This document shows, piece after piece, positions 33,101-44,217 of a stretch of 64,000 nucleotides of DNA (positions are counted from its first letter, which is position 1; the number at the start of each line of letters is the position of its first letter). Under the pieces are notes generated by a model, which saw only the letters and a program-made list of their open reading frames with translations, was not told where the DNA came from and ran no database searches. The stretch spans positions 890,823 through 954,822 of the forward strand of contig CAJNDS010000435.1 of the NCBI GenBank assembly GCA_905221605.1, in the 5' to 3' direction. The translations under genes and the position numbers were made by a program. The DNA is from Symbiodinium natans. Taxonomy: Eukaryota > Sar > Dinophyceae > Suessiales > Symbiodiniaceae.

Positions 33101-36100
33101 AACCCTAAACCCCAAAACCCTGTAGAATCTAAACCCCAAATCCCCCCTAAACCCCAAATCCTAAACCCTAAACCCTAAACCCCCAAACACATACCGGTCT
33201 CAGGTCCCCGGCCCAAAAGAGGACATCGTCCTCCGGCTTTGGCGGCGGCTTCCTGAGGCGTTGGCAGTGGCTCCAGGGCAGGCTTCCTCAAATTTTCGGG
33301 GACGATAGGGGTTTGGGGCTTAGGGTTTAAGGTTTTGGGAGTAGGTGCGTGTTGTTCAGGATGTTTTGTTTCCCTAGGCCTCCCTCAGAAGTAAGCAGGC
33401 TCATTTTTGAATTCACTTTCAATGTATCCCCGTCCACGCACAATTGCCGACGTACGTCACGCATGATGAAAGAAGGGATGCATTTTGGGGTTCCTAATTC
33501 CCCAAACCTTCAAACCCGGCTAGGGGCCCAGGGTATACATCCGCCACCACCGCCCATGTTGTCTGATGGAAAGTATGCGGCAAAGTCGAAGCTGCCTCGC
33601 AGCCTCTCCTCGCCGTCGCCTGCCGGAAAAGCTGCAACGCCATCCTTCTGGAGATTCTGCACTTTCGTCACGGGGCCAGGCGTAGGAGAGACGCAATGAG
33701 GAGAACCTCAACGAGATGGCCAGGATCACCTCAGCGAGAAGGCCCAGCTCAGATCTGGGTTCCTTGAGGTAGGCCCCAAACCCCGACATCTGCTACCTCG
33801 ACGGGGCTTGAATGCTGTAAGTTGTGTAGATTCCTACAGCAAGACGCCCGAGGCTGTTGGGGGTTAGGGTTTATTGGGTTTAGCGACAACTGGGCTAGTG
33901 GCTCTCATGTGCCAAAGCCACCACGATGAGCCACAGGGAATGCCCGGGCCTTTGAGCACCATCAAACCGTTACACCCTGGCGCCTTCAAACCTCAACCCA
34001 TTTTAGGGCCCCAAACCCCTCAACCCTCTGGGAACCTCTCTTGGGGCACGGGTCTGAAACATCCTTTTGGACGCAGATTAGGCCCCTATTACCTTCTTGT
34101 TGGGCGTTAGGGTTACCTCATTAAGCCCCTTTAAACCAAAAAAGGCACCCTATTTTTCTTCCTAGGATACTCTTGGGCCAAGTCCTTCTGGGGCTTCGAT
34201 TGTAGGGTGTTGGTGCCTTGAGCCTTTGGGCCCTTTGAACCCCGGAATCGAACTCCCGACCTGCAGGAACGGCACCCGAAACATCTACACCCTAGTTTGG
34301 GGTTTAGGGTTTCAGGGTTTAGGGTTTCAGGGTTTAGGGTTTCAAGGCTTAGGGTTTCAGGGTTTAGGGTTTCAGGGTTTAGGGTTTACAATCCCGAAGC
34401 CCTATATAAACCCTTAATTATAAAGCCTCTGTAGCCCCCAAGCCAGACGCCGCTACCGAACCTCTACTGGGTGGGCGGAATCTTCACCGCGATTTGGGGG
34501 CTTCTCGGCATGGATTCTTGGGGTTCGAAAGTCTGGAAGATGTTGGTGGGAGATTTTGTGGGGGTTGGTGTTTCGGGCTTTGGGGTTTTCGGTTTTAGGT
34601 TTTGGGGCTTCAGGCCTTCAGAGCTTCTCGGTTTGTGTTTTCGCCGGGCGTTGCGCGCACTTGGCGGCATCACCTTGCCCGAATTCAGGCTTTAAACCCT
34701 TTAAGGTCTAAGGTTCTGCCTCCAAATCTTCAGGGTTTCTAGGGCTCAGGATCAGTATATGACTCATATCACATACTTTCGCTTCTGTATTTGCTTTTGG
34801 GAATTCTGCGGGCCTAGGCGAAGCCATAAAAGGCCCGCCGCCATCCGTTTAGTCTTTGCCAAAACCGTCAGTCAGATCATTCATTATATATTTCATGTTG
34901 CCTTTGCGGATCAGACCTCGCAACGTTTATGGAACCCGGCCCGCTCATCTTCGCGTTGGGGCTGTTGGGTTCGCGCTTATAAGGCTTAGAGGTTTTAGGA
35001 GCATTCAGGGGTCGGTGTTTATGCTGTAGTCGGTTGAACTTGTAGTTCTGGGATTTGGGAGCTCCTCCATTTGGTGTCTCGATGTTCGTGCAGCCCACAC
35101 TAGTATACAGCCATAGTAGAAGTTCTTCGGAGGGCCCACCCATCCGTTGAGGACGATTATGGATTCTTATTGGGCTCTCAGGCCCTCCGGGGACTCCAAG
35201 CCATCCCCAACCCCGTGGCAAAGGTACCGCATGTGGGGCGCCTTCACCCGGCTGATGATCATCAGGCAGCCGCGCAGCCGGGGGGACGCGGAGATTCGTG
35301 AAGCAACCCGCCGAACATGAACATGGCCCTCCTAGCCTCCCAAAGGGAAGTGTTGGGGTGCGCACCTCAACCCCCTTCTGCCCCATCCCAACAAGACCCA
35401 GTCTCTCCCGCCCCCTTCCGACATTTGCATTCTGTCGACGGCACCGCGCTCCAGCACACCTCCCCCAGCTCTCTTCAACCCCCTTCCCTCTCTATCGCCG
35501 GCCCAATGTGGCTCCCTCATTCAGTGGCTCACAGAGATTTGCAGCAGATTGCAGGCCCATGCTCCGGTGAGCATTCGAGGATTGGAGAGCTTGAGACTTC
35601 AGGTAGGGTCTACAGGTTGAGGTTGCTTTCGCGGGACGAAACTCTGGCAACTCAGCGCTCACAGAGACTCGGGTGGAGGGTTCTCGGCGCGAATTTGAGG
35701 AGATAGACTAACCCTGAAGTACAAAACCCTCAAGCCTGAACCCTAAACGTGGCAGGTATGCGGATGTCAACTACCAGCTGCGCCGACCCGATGTTTTGGC
35801 CAACAAGGCTGCACATCTTCGTTGCCTCTCAAGCTAGCCCTAGACCCCCTGCAGTAAGGGTTTAGGGTTCAGGGCTTCGGGTTCACGAACCGTAAAGCGT
35901 AAACCCAAGCCTTATGCCCTGAGTTCAATCTTTGGGGCCTGATGTCGGGTTTCAGGCTTACTAGTGAGCGGGGTTAAGGTTTATAAGAGATTGTAGGTAC
36001 CTGAAAAGAAAACATCCGCCCCAGAAGGTTTTCAACTCCCGGAACCGTGAATCCAGTGACCTCCCAAGCAGGTGGTGGCCTTGCGCTACCTCGTGCTGCC

Positions 36101-37691
36101 ATTGCTCGTCGTGCCCGGTGTTGCCATGGGCATCGGTGGGCCTGGTGGCTCAGTGGTCTGCGGGGTTGGACTTGCGAGATGTCTGCGGAATACTTATATC
36201 ACAACAACCAGCCCAAAAGCCCTTAAGCCCCTTAACCCTTCACCCATTCCCCTCATTAAACCTCGTAATTGACCTTCAACTTTCCTTTGCGGGGGCTGAT
36301 CTCCCTATATACGCCCACAGGCTAACCTGAACACTGAGCCCTATTTGACCCGAAAAGGGTGAGTACTAGGACCCAGAGTATACGCCCTTATCCTTTTTTA
36401 GGGTTTAGGTTCCCTTGTAGCCCCCCTTTAAACCAAATAAAGGCACCCTTATTGTTCCTAGGTTACTCTTATGTCACCCCCTGTAGACCAAAAAAGGGCA
36501 CCCTGTTCATTCCTAGGCTGCTCTCGGGTCTGCTTGGAGTTTCATGGTACTTATTAACCAGTTATAACTGTACTTATAAGCCACTTATAAGCCCCGTAAG
36601 TGCCCCAATATGGTTATAAGTACAGCTATAAGTACAGTTAGAATCCTAAACCCTGAACCCTAAACCCTAAACCCTTTAAGTACAGTTAGAATTGGTGAAT
36701 AAGTACTATGAACCTCCAAGCAGAGTAAGAAAGGCTAGCCATCCTCCTGAGCGACGGGGCGGCCGAGGACTCATCCGTCGTTTGGGCCTTTGGGGGGGGG
36801 GGGGGGGGGGGGGGAACCCCTCAACTCGAGCACCCTCAAATCCTGAGCCCAAAAAACCGAAAACTGGGCTGAAGGTTTGGGAGCTGGGCGCTGTAGGGTA
36901 ATAGCAAGACATGGAGGTTTAGGGTCTTGAGGGTTATGGCTACACTTGTGGCCCACTCTTACGCATGTTAGCGGATGTAGGGGGGCCTAGACCTGGTTCA
37001 CCGCGACAGGGTACCGGTTTCAGTACCCATGCGCCCCCCAAGCCGGGCTTCGTCTAAGCAAGTCCCGAAACTACTGAAGCCTAACCCCACTCACCGTCCC
37101 CTGAGCTTCTGAAACCGCCCTGTAGATCCCTGCAAGAAGCCCCATAATCTAACGTCTAAGACCCCCTTGCGCTCTTTGGGGTAGTGGTGGGTTTTCGTGT
37201 TTTCCTTGCCCGGGCGCGCTGCAATATGGGCCACCCTAGACCCTGCAAACAGCACTCGAAGCTCTATGATTCCTTTAAACCCGGGTTTTCACCCTGCCCC
37301 CAGGTGAATTTTTGCGGGTTTAAGGTTTAGGGTTCAGGGTTCAGGGCTATGTTTAGGTTGGGGTTTAGTGTTTCCCCTCTCCCTTTTTGTGGTTCGTGGT
37401 GGGTTTACGGTGAAGTGTCAGGATTTATGGTTGGGAGGGAAGGGGGTCGAGAACACGGAGCCCATAAACCCTTGCAACTGTACAAGCCCGAATGATAAAG
37501 CCTCTGCACCCTGCGATCCCTACTCACCCCCGAAAGCCTAAACCCTAAAATCCTAAACCCTAAACCCTAAACTTTAAACCCTAAACCCTAAACCCTTGAT
37601 CCTAAACCCTAGGCCCTAAAGCCTCAACCCTCACCATGTATAGCAGCTTGCTCCAGAAAATCGCAGCCCCTGGCTCCACAAGCTGCATATG
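30164..37691 (+). CDS. Micro-exon gene for an unrecognised protein with hydrophobic segments
   Basis: Proposed exons: 30164-30225 (ATG; MASLLRADEVHSDTRTLVNP), 30482-30509, 30532-30550, 30660-30739, 32576-32613, 33222-33266, 33691-33768, 33840-33855, 34447-34499, 35224-35292, 35756-35807, 36072-36152, 37647-37691. Phases chain throughout (222 codons so far). The best-supported part is the C-terminal half: NEENLNEMARITSARRPSS, TPLPNLYWVGGIFTAIWG, YRMWGAFTRLMIIRQPRSRG, YADVNYQLRRPDVLANK, and the hydrophobic VVALRYLVLPLLVVPGVAMG. At least two segments could span a membrane. One exon is 16 nt. I do not recognise the family. Donors are GT, GC and one GA. The early exons (30482, 30532, 33222) and everything after 36152 are tentative, and no stop is assigned; a further exon near 37908-37950 is possible. 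Confidence 0.5.
30768..30893 (+). repeat. Variant array TTCAGGG then TTTAGGG
   Basis: About ten TTCAGGG heptamers pass directly into TTTAGGG units and then back to two TTCAGGG units. A homogeneous run of a single-base variant implies local tandem spreading of the variant rather than independent mutation of each unit. Confidence 0.95.
31300..31660 (+). repeat. Diverged direct repeat of about 55 bp
   Basis: The block ACCCGAAGGCTGAAGTCTCA … GGGATTTTTATCTTAAGCC near 31305-31355 recurs as ACCCGGAGGCTGAAGTCTTA … GGGATTCTTGTCTTAAGCC near 31569-31617. Both lie in the intron before the VKFSDQPEALLAR exon of the unrecognised gene. Confidence 0.65.
31940..32130 (+). repeat. Dispersed repeat, copy B (paired with 27880-28090)
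   Basis: Contains CTGCAATGGAG, GCCAGCCGAATTTTCC, AATTGTCACCCCTTTATT, ATCAGCCCG, GATGGAAAGTAGTCTTGG and GCCGGGGCC, in the order seen in copy A. It is intronic in the unrecognised micro-exon gene. Confidence 0.6.
33840..33855 (+). CDS. 16-nt micro-exon
   Basis: Lies between a CCTACAG acceptor and a GTTGGGGGTTAGGG donor. It supplies one base to complete Ser, then codes KTPEA, and bridges phase 2 (exon ending 33768) to phase 0 (exon starting 34447). Without it those two exons cannot be joined in frame. The support is phase and splice signals only. Confidence 0.45.
34130..34200 (+). repeat. Dispersed 'AAAAAAGGCACC…CCTAGG' repeat
   Basis: The sequence CCCTTTAAACC, AAAAAAGGCACCC, TTCCTAGGATACTCTTGGG recurs at 36420-36475 and again at 36480-36530 (CCTGTAGACCAAAAAAGGG…CCTAGG), and more loosely at 8575-8615 and 29938-29955. 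Copies share order and strand. It is a small dispersed element of unknown type with no coding capacity. Confidence 0.6.
34303..34389 (+). repeat. 15-bp alternating repeat (TTTAGGG + TTTCAGGG)
   Basis: About five copies of a 15-bp unit that alternates a canonical heptamer with an octamer carrying an extra C. It ends about 58 bases before the LPNLYWVGGIF exon. It is a higher-order repeat formed from telomere-type monomers. Confidence 0.9.
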
Positions 37692-38095
37692 GCTCCCACG
37701 ATTTTGGGGCTTTTTACGGTTCAGGGCGAGCTCGAAACCCCCTAGACCCCAAACCTCATTAGGGCTTAAAGTTTAGGGTTCATTAACCCCAAATCCTAAA
37801 TAGCTCATTCGGGAGTTTAGGGTTAATTAACCCAAAATCCTCAAAAGTTTTAGGATTCGGGTTGGCTCCTAGAGCTCCTAAGCCCTGGAACCTTACGCGA
37901 AAACGCAGAGCCCGCGGGTCCCTGCTTTCTGGAGCCAGGAGCCCCTGAAGCTCCTCAACTCGAAGATCCTAAACCCCTAAACCCCTAAACCCTAAACCCT
38001 AAACCCTAAACCCTAAACCCTAAACCCTAAGAAACCCTAAACCCTGAACCCTCTGAACCCGAAACCCGAAACCCTAAACCCTAAACCCCAGCACC

Positions 38096-40378
38096 ATGCG
38101 CGGCCTCGGGCCGCTCGCGGCCCTGGCGCTGGCGCTGGCGCCACCAGCACGGAGCGAGCCATGCCCAGCCCCTCTTCGAGTTTTAGGGTTTAGGGTTTAC
38201 GGTTTAGGGTTTAGGGTTTAGGGTTTAGGGTTTAGGGTTTAGGGTTTAGGGTTTTGCAGAATGGTACTTACAAGTTGTCCTTTGGTTAAAAGGCACGAAA
38301 TTATGACAGAGACTCAGGGCCAACCTTCCCCCCGCTCCCCCCAACCCAGACTTTGTCTGCTCGATGCCGAAGCTCATGGCCACCCACGGGCCTAGCCCCC
38401 TTCCAGCCTGTCTTCCGTAGCTGCAGCTATCGAGAGGTGTGGAAAAACCGTGCAATGTGGGTTAGGGCCGCTTTGCCGCCCTAGGCGGCGCAGGGTGGGC
38501 GACGGCATTCGATGGCCTTCTTAAAGTCGGGCCAGAACAACCTAATCTCCATCCTAGCCTGCGCAGCTTCCGCGCCATATCACAGCAAACCCTAGACCTT
38601 GAACCCTAAGCAGCTTTCTACCTTTGGGGGTTCAGCTGAGCTTCTGCTGCACAGGATCGGACCGGCGAGGAGCCAGTGGTCCAGTTTACAGCTGAGGACC
38701 GCAGCCCCTGAGGGATGCAGGTCTTAGGGGTGGGCTGTGCCCTTACATGCTCAACCCCAAGCCCTAAACCCAACCCTTTTAAACCGGTCCACTGTTCTTC
38801 CCATTTTCTGTTTCTGAGGGTTTGGAGCAAGGCTGAATTGAAGATGCTGGGCTTGGGCTTAGTGTTGTCAGTGGTATTGCTGCTTGCGAATCTGGAGAAC
38901 TGCAATTACGAGAGAGGGATGGCGGCCTACACCCTAAATCCTCCCTAAACCATACTGTGGCCAAACTTTCAAAACCCTAACCCTATGAGCCACGCTGCAA
39001 ACCCTAAACCCGAAAACCAAATCCTAGTGCTGTATTTGTGCGTGTAGACTTGAGGGCTTAAGGCTGCAGGGTTCTGGATTTAGACTCATTTTGGTGGTAG
39101 TCATGTTCTGGATCACTCGATACAGGGTGCTGATCATCAACATTTAATTCGCTCGTGCCGGAAGGCGTGCACATGCTGCTACGACCTGGATGAGTTCATC
39201 CAGGACGGCCCTTGCACCCCCCAAACCTAGCCCAAAGACCCAAAGCCCTGCACCCCTACAACCATCCTCACCTTCCGAAGCGTTGAGGGCCTGAGAGGGC
39301 TTCAGAGGTTTCCATGGCAAGATATGTCATAAACAAACGATGAAGCCCCCTTGAGGAGGGGAGTGGTGGAGGCTTGAGGAGACCCTAAAGCCACGACATC
39401 CCCAAACCTCCCAACCCCTTCCCTACAGTGGCAATGAACTAGACATCTGGGAGAGCCCACATTGGGGTGTAAAATGTCGGGATGCGCATTCTGCCGCTGA
39501 TGCGCACTTCTCCCCAGACGCGACCACACTGGGGAGATGTGTATATTCTGCAGGGCTAAGACCCAAAGCCGGTCCAGCCAAGATTCTCAGTACCCTTACT
39601 CCCTTTTCCGAGGGATTTGGTTCCCTTCTAATCTTCAAATAGTTACATGGTCCCTTAGTATTGACGTTCAAAAGGGGATGCCTTATACACCCCTTACATG
39701 GCCCACAACGGCCCAAACTTCAGAACCCTTTATAGGAGGTAAGGGACCATATTCAGAGCGCATATTCGGGGCCCATATAACTACCCTTAGCGAAATACCC
39801 GTTTGAAGCAAACGGCTTGTGCGGGGTTTAGGGTTTAGGGTTCCGGGTTCAGGGTTTCTGGGCCAACCCCATGTTGGAAAAGCCTGTTCTTCAAGCAGGA
39901 CAACGACTACGTTTACGTTCTCTTCTACTCGCCAAAGGGCCGCAACTTGCATGAAACCGGGTTGAGGGTTGAGAGTTTAGGGTCAGGGTCACTACCTGTT
40001 TGCACACAGAGGCCGTGCAAGAGCTGGCAGTTGGAGTTGCAATACTTATTGTAGCTGACAGGGGTTCGGCCTGTACATCCCAAAGCTAGACTCCACGAGG
40101 CTTGAACATCGACATCAGCGCCAAGTTTGAGCAACTGGCATCTGAGTGGAAGTGGTCGCGAATCCATTTCGGGCGCATCGATGTGGATAAGGACGCTGCC
40201 CTAAACCCTAAAGCCCTTGGTTTAGTGCTGCCAGGGTTCGAGGTCTAAGCCCTACTCTCTGAGCCACGAGAGTGTAGAGTTTGGGTTTGGGTTGTATGGC
40301 TCCAGTGCATGCATCCCTCAATGACTCACCACGCCCCAGAAGCCTTAATCTTGTTCCCTGCAAAACCCCTATATAACC

Positions 40379-40414
<36 letters not shown>

Positions 40415-43400
40415 ATATAGTCCCTATTTATAACCACAATATATATATATATATATATACCTTATATAGTCCCTATTTGCCTAAGTAGCCCCCTAAATAA
40501 GCCCTAGGACAGAGACATGTCCAAGAGATGGGTGGAGTCCAACATGGTGCCGACAAACGTGATGCAGCTGAGCAGGATTAGGGAAGACCCCTAGATACTC
40601 CTTTAAAGGGTACTAAGGGAAGACCCCTATATACTCCTTTAAAGGGTACTAAGGGAAGACCCCCTATATACTCCTGTAAAGGGTACTATAAGCCAGGGGT
40701 TGTAAGGTACGTAATTCCCGGCTCCCTACTACGTGTAGGGTCTAGGGTTTAGGGTTTACGGTTTAGCCTTCAGGTTTCGAGGGCTCGGCTTCCAAGACAT
40801 TTTTTTTGCCAGGGCTCGGCTTATAGAGTTGAGTTTTGTTGCAGGGCTTCAGGCCTCTGGACGTTTCGGGGGGGCCCCTCCCTTAACTTTCAAGTCTTCA
40901 ATGAGGAGGATGCTAGGAAACCCAACATCCAGCCCTAAGCCCTAACTTAGGGTTTAGGGTTTAGGGTTTAGAGTTTGGGATTTAGGTTTCGGGTTTAGGG
41001 TTTCGGGTCAAGCTGCAAACCTTGAACCCCTTGTTCCCGACAAAGGCCAAATCAGCATCAAGCATGCCCACCGACTTCCTATGTTCCGCCCGAAGCCCGA
41101 TCCCTAAACCCTAAACCCTAAACCCTAAACCCTAAACCCTAAACCCTAAACCCTTGATTACAAGTTTCGTCTTGCTCCCACTTCAGCGGCCTGAGGTCTC
41201 ATGCTCTCCGGCTCTCCCCTTAAGTTTTGGGCTAGAAAGCCTCAACCCTAAAGGGCTTATATGGGTTTAGGGTTTAGGGTTTAGGGTTTAGGGTTTAGGG
41301 TTTAGGGTTTAGGGTTTAGGTCACTCAGGCCCTGCTGTGGCAAGCACCCCTCCCTCCCCACACAGGTACAAGTTTGGCCGGCCGGTGGAAGTGAAACCCA
41401 AGGAGACCCAGCTGAACCCGAAACCCGAAACCCTAAACCCTAAACCCTAAACCCTAAACCCTAAACCCCCCTGCCACCTTGAGGGCATGCAAGGGCCGCA
41501 GGGCTTTGGGCGTAGGGCTTAGGGGCTCCGGGGCTCGGGGGTTCCACCAAAAAGCAGAAGTCCATAGAAGAGAGATTGTAGGAAGGAAGTGCTCTCAGCC
41601 CTAAACCCTAAACCCTAAACCCTAAAAGAACCCGCCGCCTCTGACACCGTGCATGGTTTCTTGCTAGGGGCACCGCTTTTTTCGCGTTTTTTGGTTCACG
41701 CGTCCGCGCTTTTTTTCGGGGCGGCGTTGCGCGAGGAATCAGGGTCGTTAAGGCTGTATGTGCATGGATGCTCTGGTCAATGGAAGGCGGGTATGTTCTT
41801 ATCATGCATGCTTGGGCTAAATGGTTGCACTGGTAACATGGACTTTTGGTGTATGGAATAAGCGTTTCGCTCAGAAGCGCTTAGTTTGTTGAACATTAAT
41901 TACATAATGCAAAAATCAGCATCTAGATTCGCTAACAGTAACACTCTTAAGGGAGTGAATTGCAATTAAGTCTATACTTAAAACCCGAGACCTGAATCCT
42001 AAACCCTGAACCCTTGCACGCCCTAGAGCTCTAGACCCACAGCCACCTTGCCAGGTCTCGAAGTCAGGATCCCTTTGGGGGGGGGGGGGGGGGTTCTTAT
42101 TGTCGTGTTGAGTTAATTTGAACTCCCGACTACACTGCAGCACCTTCCATTGAGGGTACCTGCACCTAAACCCTAAGCCCTAAGCCCTAAACCCTAAACC
42201 CTAAACGCTAAACCCTGAACCACAATTTGTTGAGTTGGCAAGTGAAGGACTTCGAAGTGATCCGGGACAAGCGCCCCGCCATTCCGAAAGGGTTTGAGGG
42301 TTTCGGGGGTTCGGCTTTATTTTATGGGTGGTTCTCTGAATGGGAATTTTCTGAGGGTGCTTCTTTACGGGTGCCGTGCTATCTTATAAAGAGGACCCAA
42401 AAAGAGATCCAAATTTAGAGCACTACCCATGTAAAGATGTGAACGGTCTTCATGTTTTGTTTTTAGGGAGTGGTGTCCTAGTTCCGTCGGGGGGAAGCGG
42501 CTGACTGGGGTTGAGGGCCTTTATTCAACCTTGCATTACTCAACCCTGAGCCCTAGGCTCCTACGCAGGAATACGTTCACAGGGGCTTTGGGCGGGCCAA
42601 CCTCGTCTTTGTTCCATCCCAAGGGTTTATAGGGTTCGGGGTGTAGCATTGAGGCCAGTGTGTAGGTTTAGGGCTGAGGGTTTTCTTGGGTCCTGCACTG
42701 CAAGTACCAGCTCGTTTGGATGCACCCTGCGGTTTGGACCGAAAAAACCAGTGTGGAAAACTTTTAGGATTCAGGGTTTCGGGACACCTCACACATTCAC
42801 CCCAAACTCCATAAAGAAAGCTGGAAAGCCGTTAGCCCTAAACCCTGAGCCGCCTACGGCACTACACCCTTGAATGCCCAAAGCCCTGTTGGGCTCTAGA
42901 CCCAATCCGAAGCCGCAGGCTGTCCTAGTAGTAGAGTAGGTAACCTTTAACCTTTTTGGGGTAACATAATCCCCTTATAATCCCAAAGGTTAACCTTTAG
43001 TTCCCCCAGGTCACTGGACAACTAAGCTGTGCACTGAACCCTGAAGCCTGATCCCTAAGCCCCCTCAGCCCGACGCCCAAGTAGCATCCCCAAGGTTCGG
43101 GTTTAGGGTTTAGGGTTTAGGGTTTAGGGTTTAGGGTTTAAGGGTTTAAGGGTTTAAGGGTTTAAGGGTTTAAGGGTTTAAGGGTTTAAGGGTTTAAGGG
43201 TTTAAGGGTTTAAGGGTTTAAGGGTTTAAGGGTTTAAGGGTTTAAGGGTTTAGGGTTTAAGGGTTTAAGGGTTTAGGGCTTGCAGCTTAGGCAGGGGTTA
43301 AGTGTCTCAGTATAGGGTTTAGGATGAGGATCCCTGTAGAAGCGCCTGTGCTAAAGCAAACAGGGGGCACCTTCAGATTCCCAGATTGCAGGTCTAGGGG

Positions 43401-44121
43401 TTTAGGGTTTAGGGTTTAGGGTTAGGGTTTAGGGCCAAGGTACCAGGGAAATCCTGATGGTCAGAAGTGGATGCTGACGAAGTACATGGGGGAGGACGCA
43501 GAAGGAGCCCCTCCAATCTTTAAGTGCAGGTCGGGCTGTTCGAGTTTGGGGGGTTGGGGTTCTAGGGTTTTGGGGGTTTAGTTTCTAGGGGCTTAGGGTT
43601 TAGGATTTTGATTCTTGGGGTTTCGGGTTTAGAGGGCACGCAGTGAAACGTCTACATGCGCTTCCAGGCTTCTTCAGGTTTGATTTTCAGTATGGTTTAT
43701 AGGGTTTGGGGTTTAGGGTTTGGGGTTTAGGGTTGGGGTTTAGGGTTTAGCGTTTCGTCTGCAAAGCTCAGATTCAGATGGCCACCGCGGCTACACTGAA
43801 TGTTTTTGTTGCCTCTGGTTTTCAGTGTTAGGGTCTAGGGCGGAACAAAATTTCTTTCACGACATCGCGCAGAGCATTTCCCTTGTTCTAAGAACTAGTT
43901 TCGCACGTTCGGTTCTGTGACACTGTGGAACCCTCAAGCAGCTAGACGATTCCTATGTCATCCTTAGGCTGCTTGGGAACCGGATAGCGGTAGCTTTGTG
44001 AGATTTGGGTCTCTCGTTTTATCTTCGTGGTTTGACTCGCCAGAGCTGACAGTATGCCGTGGGTAGTACCAAAGAAACATCCTGACGCAGACCAGCCTGC
44101 AAGCCACAATCGATATCCGAT

Positions 44122-44217
<96 letters not shown>

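Noticed and set aside
34240..34275. tRNA T-arm-like motif on the minus strand (GTTCGATTCC)
   Set aside because: The T-stem has a mismatch, and no acceptor, D or anticodon arm could be folded from the flanks.
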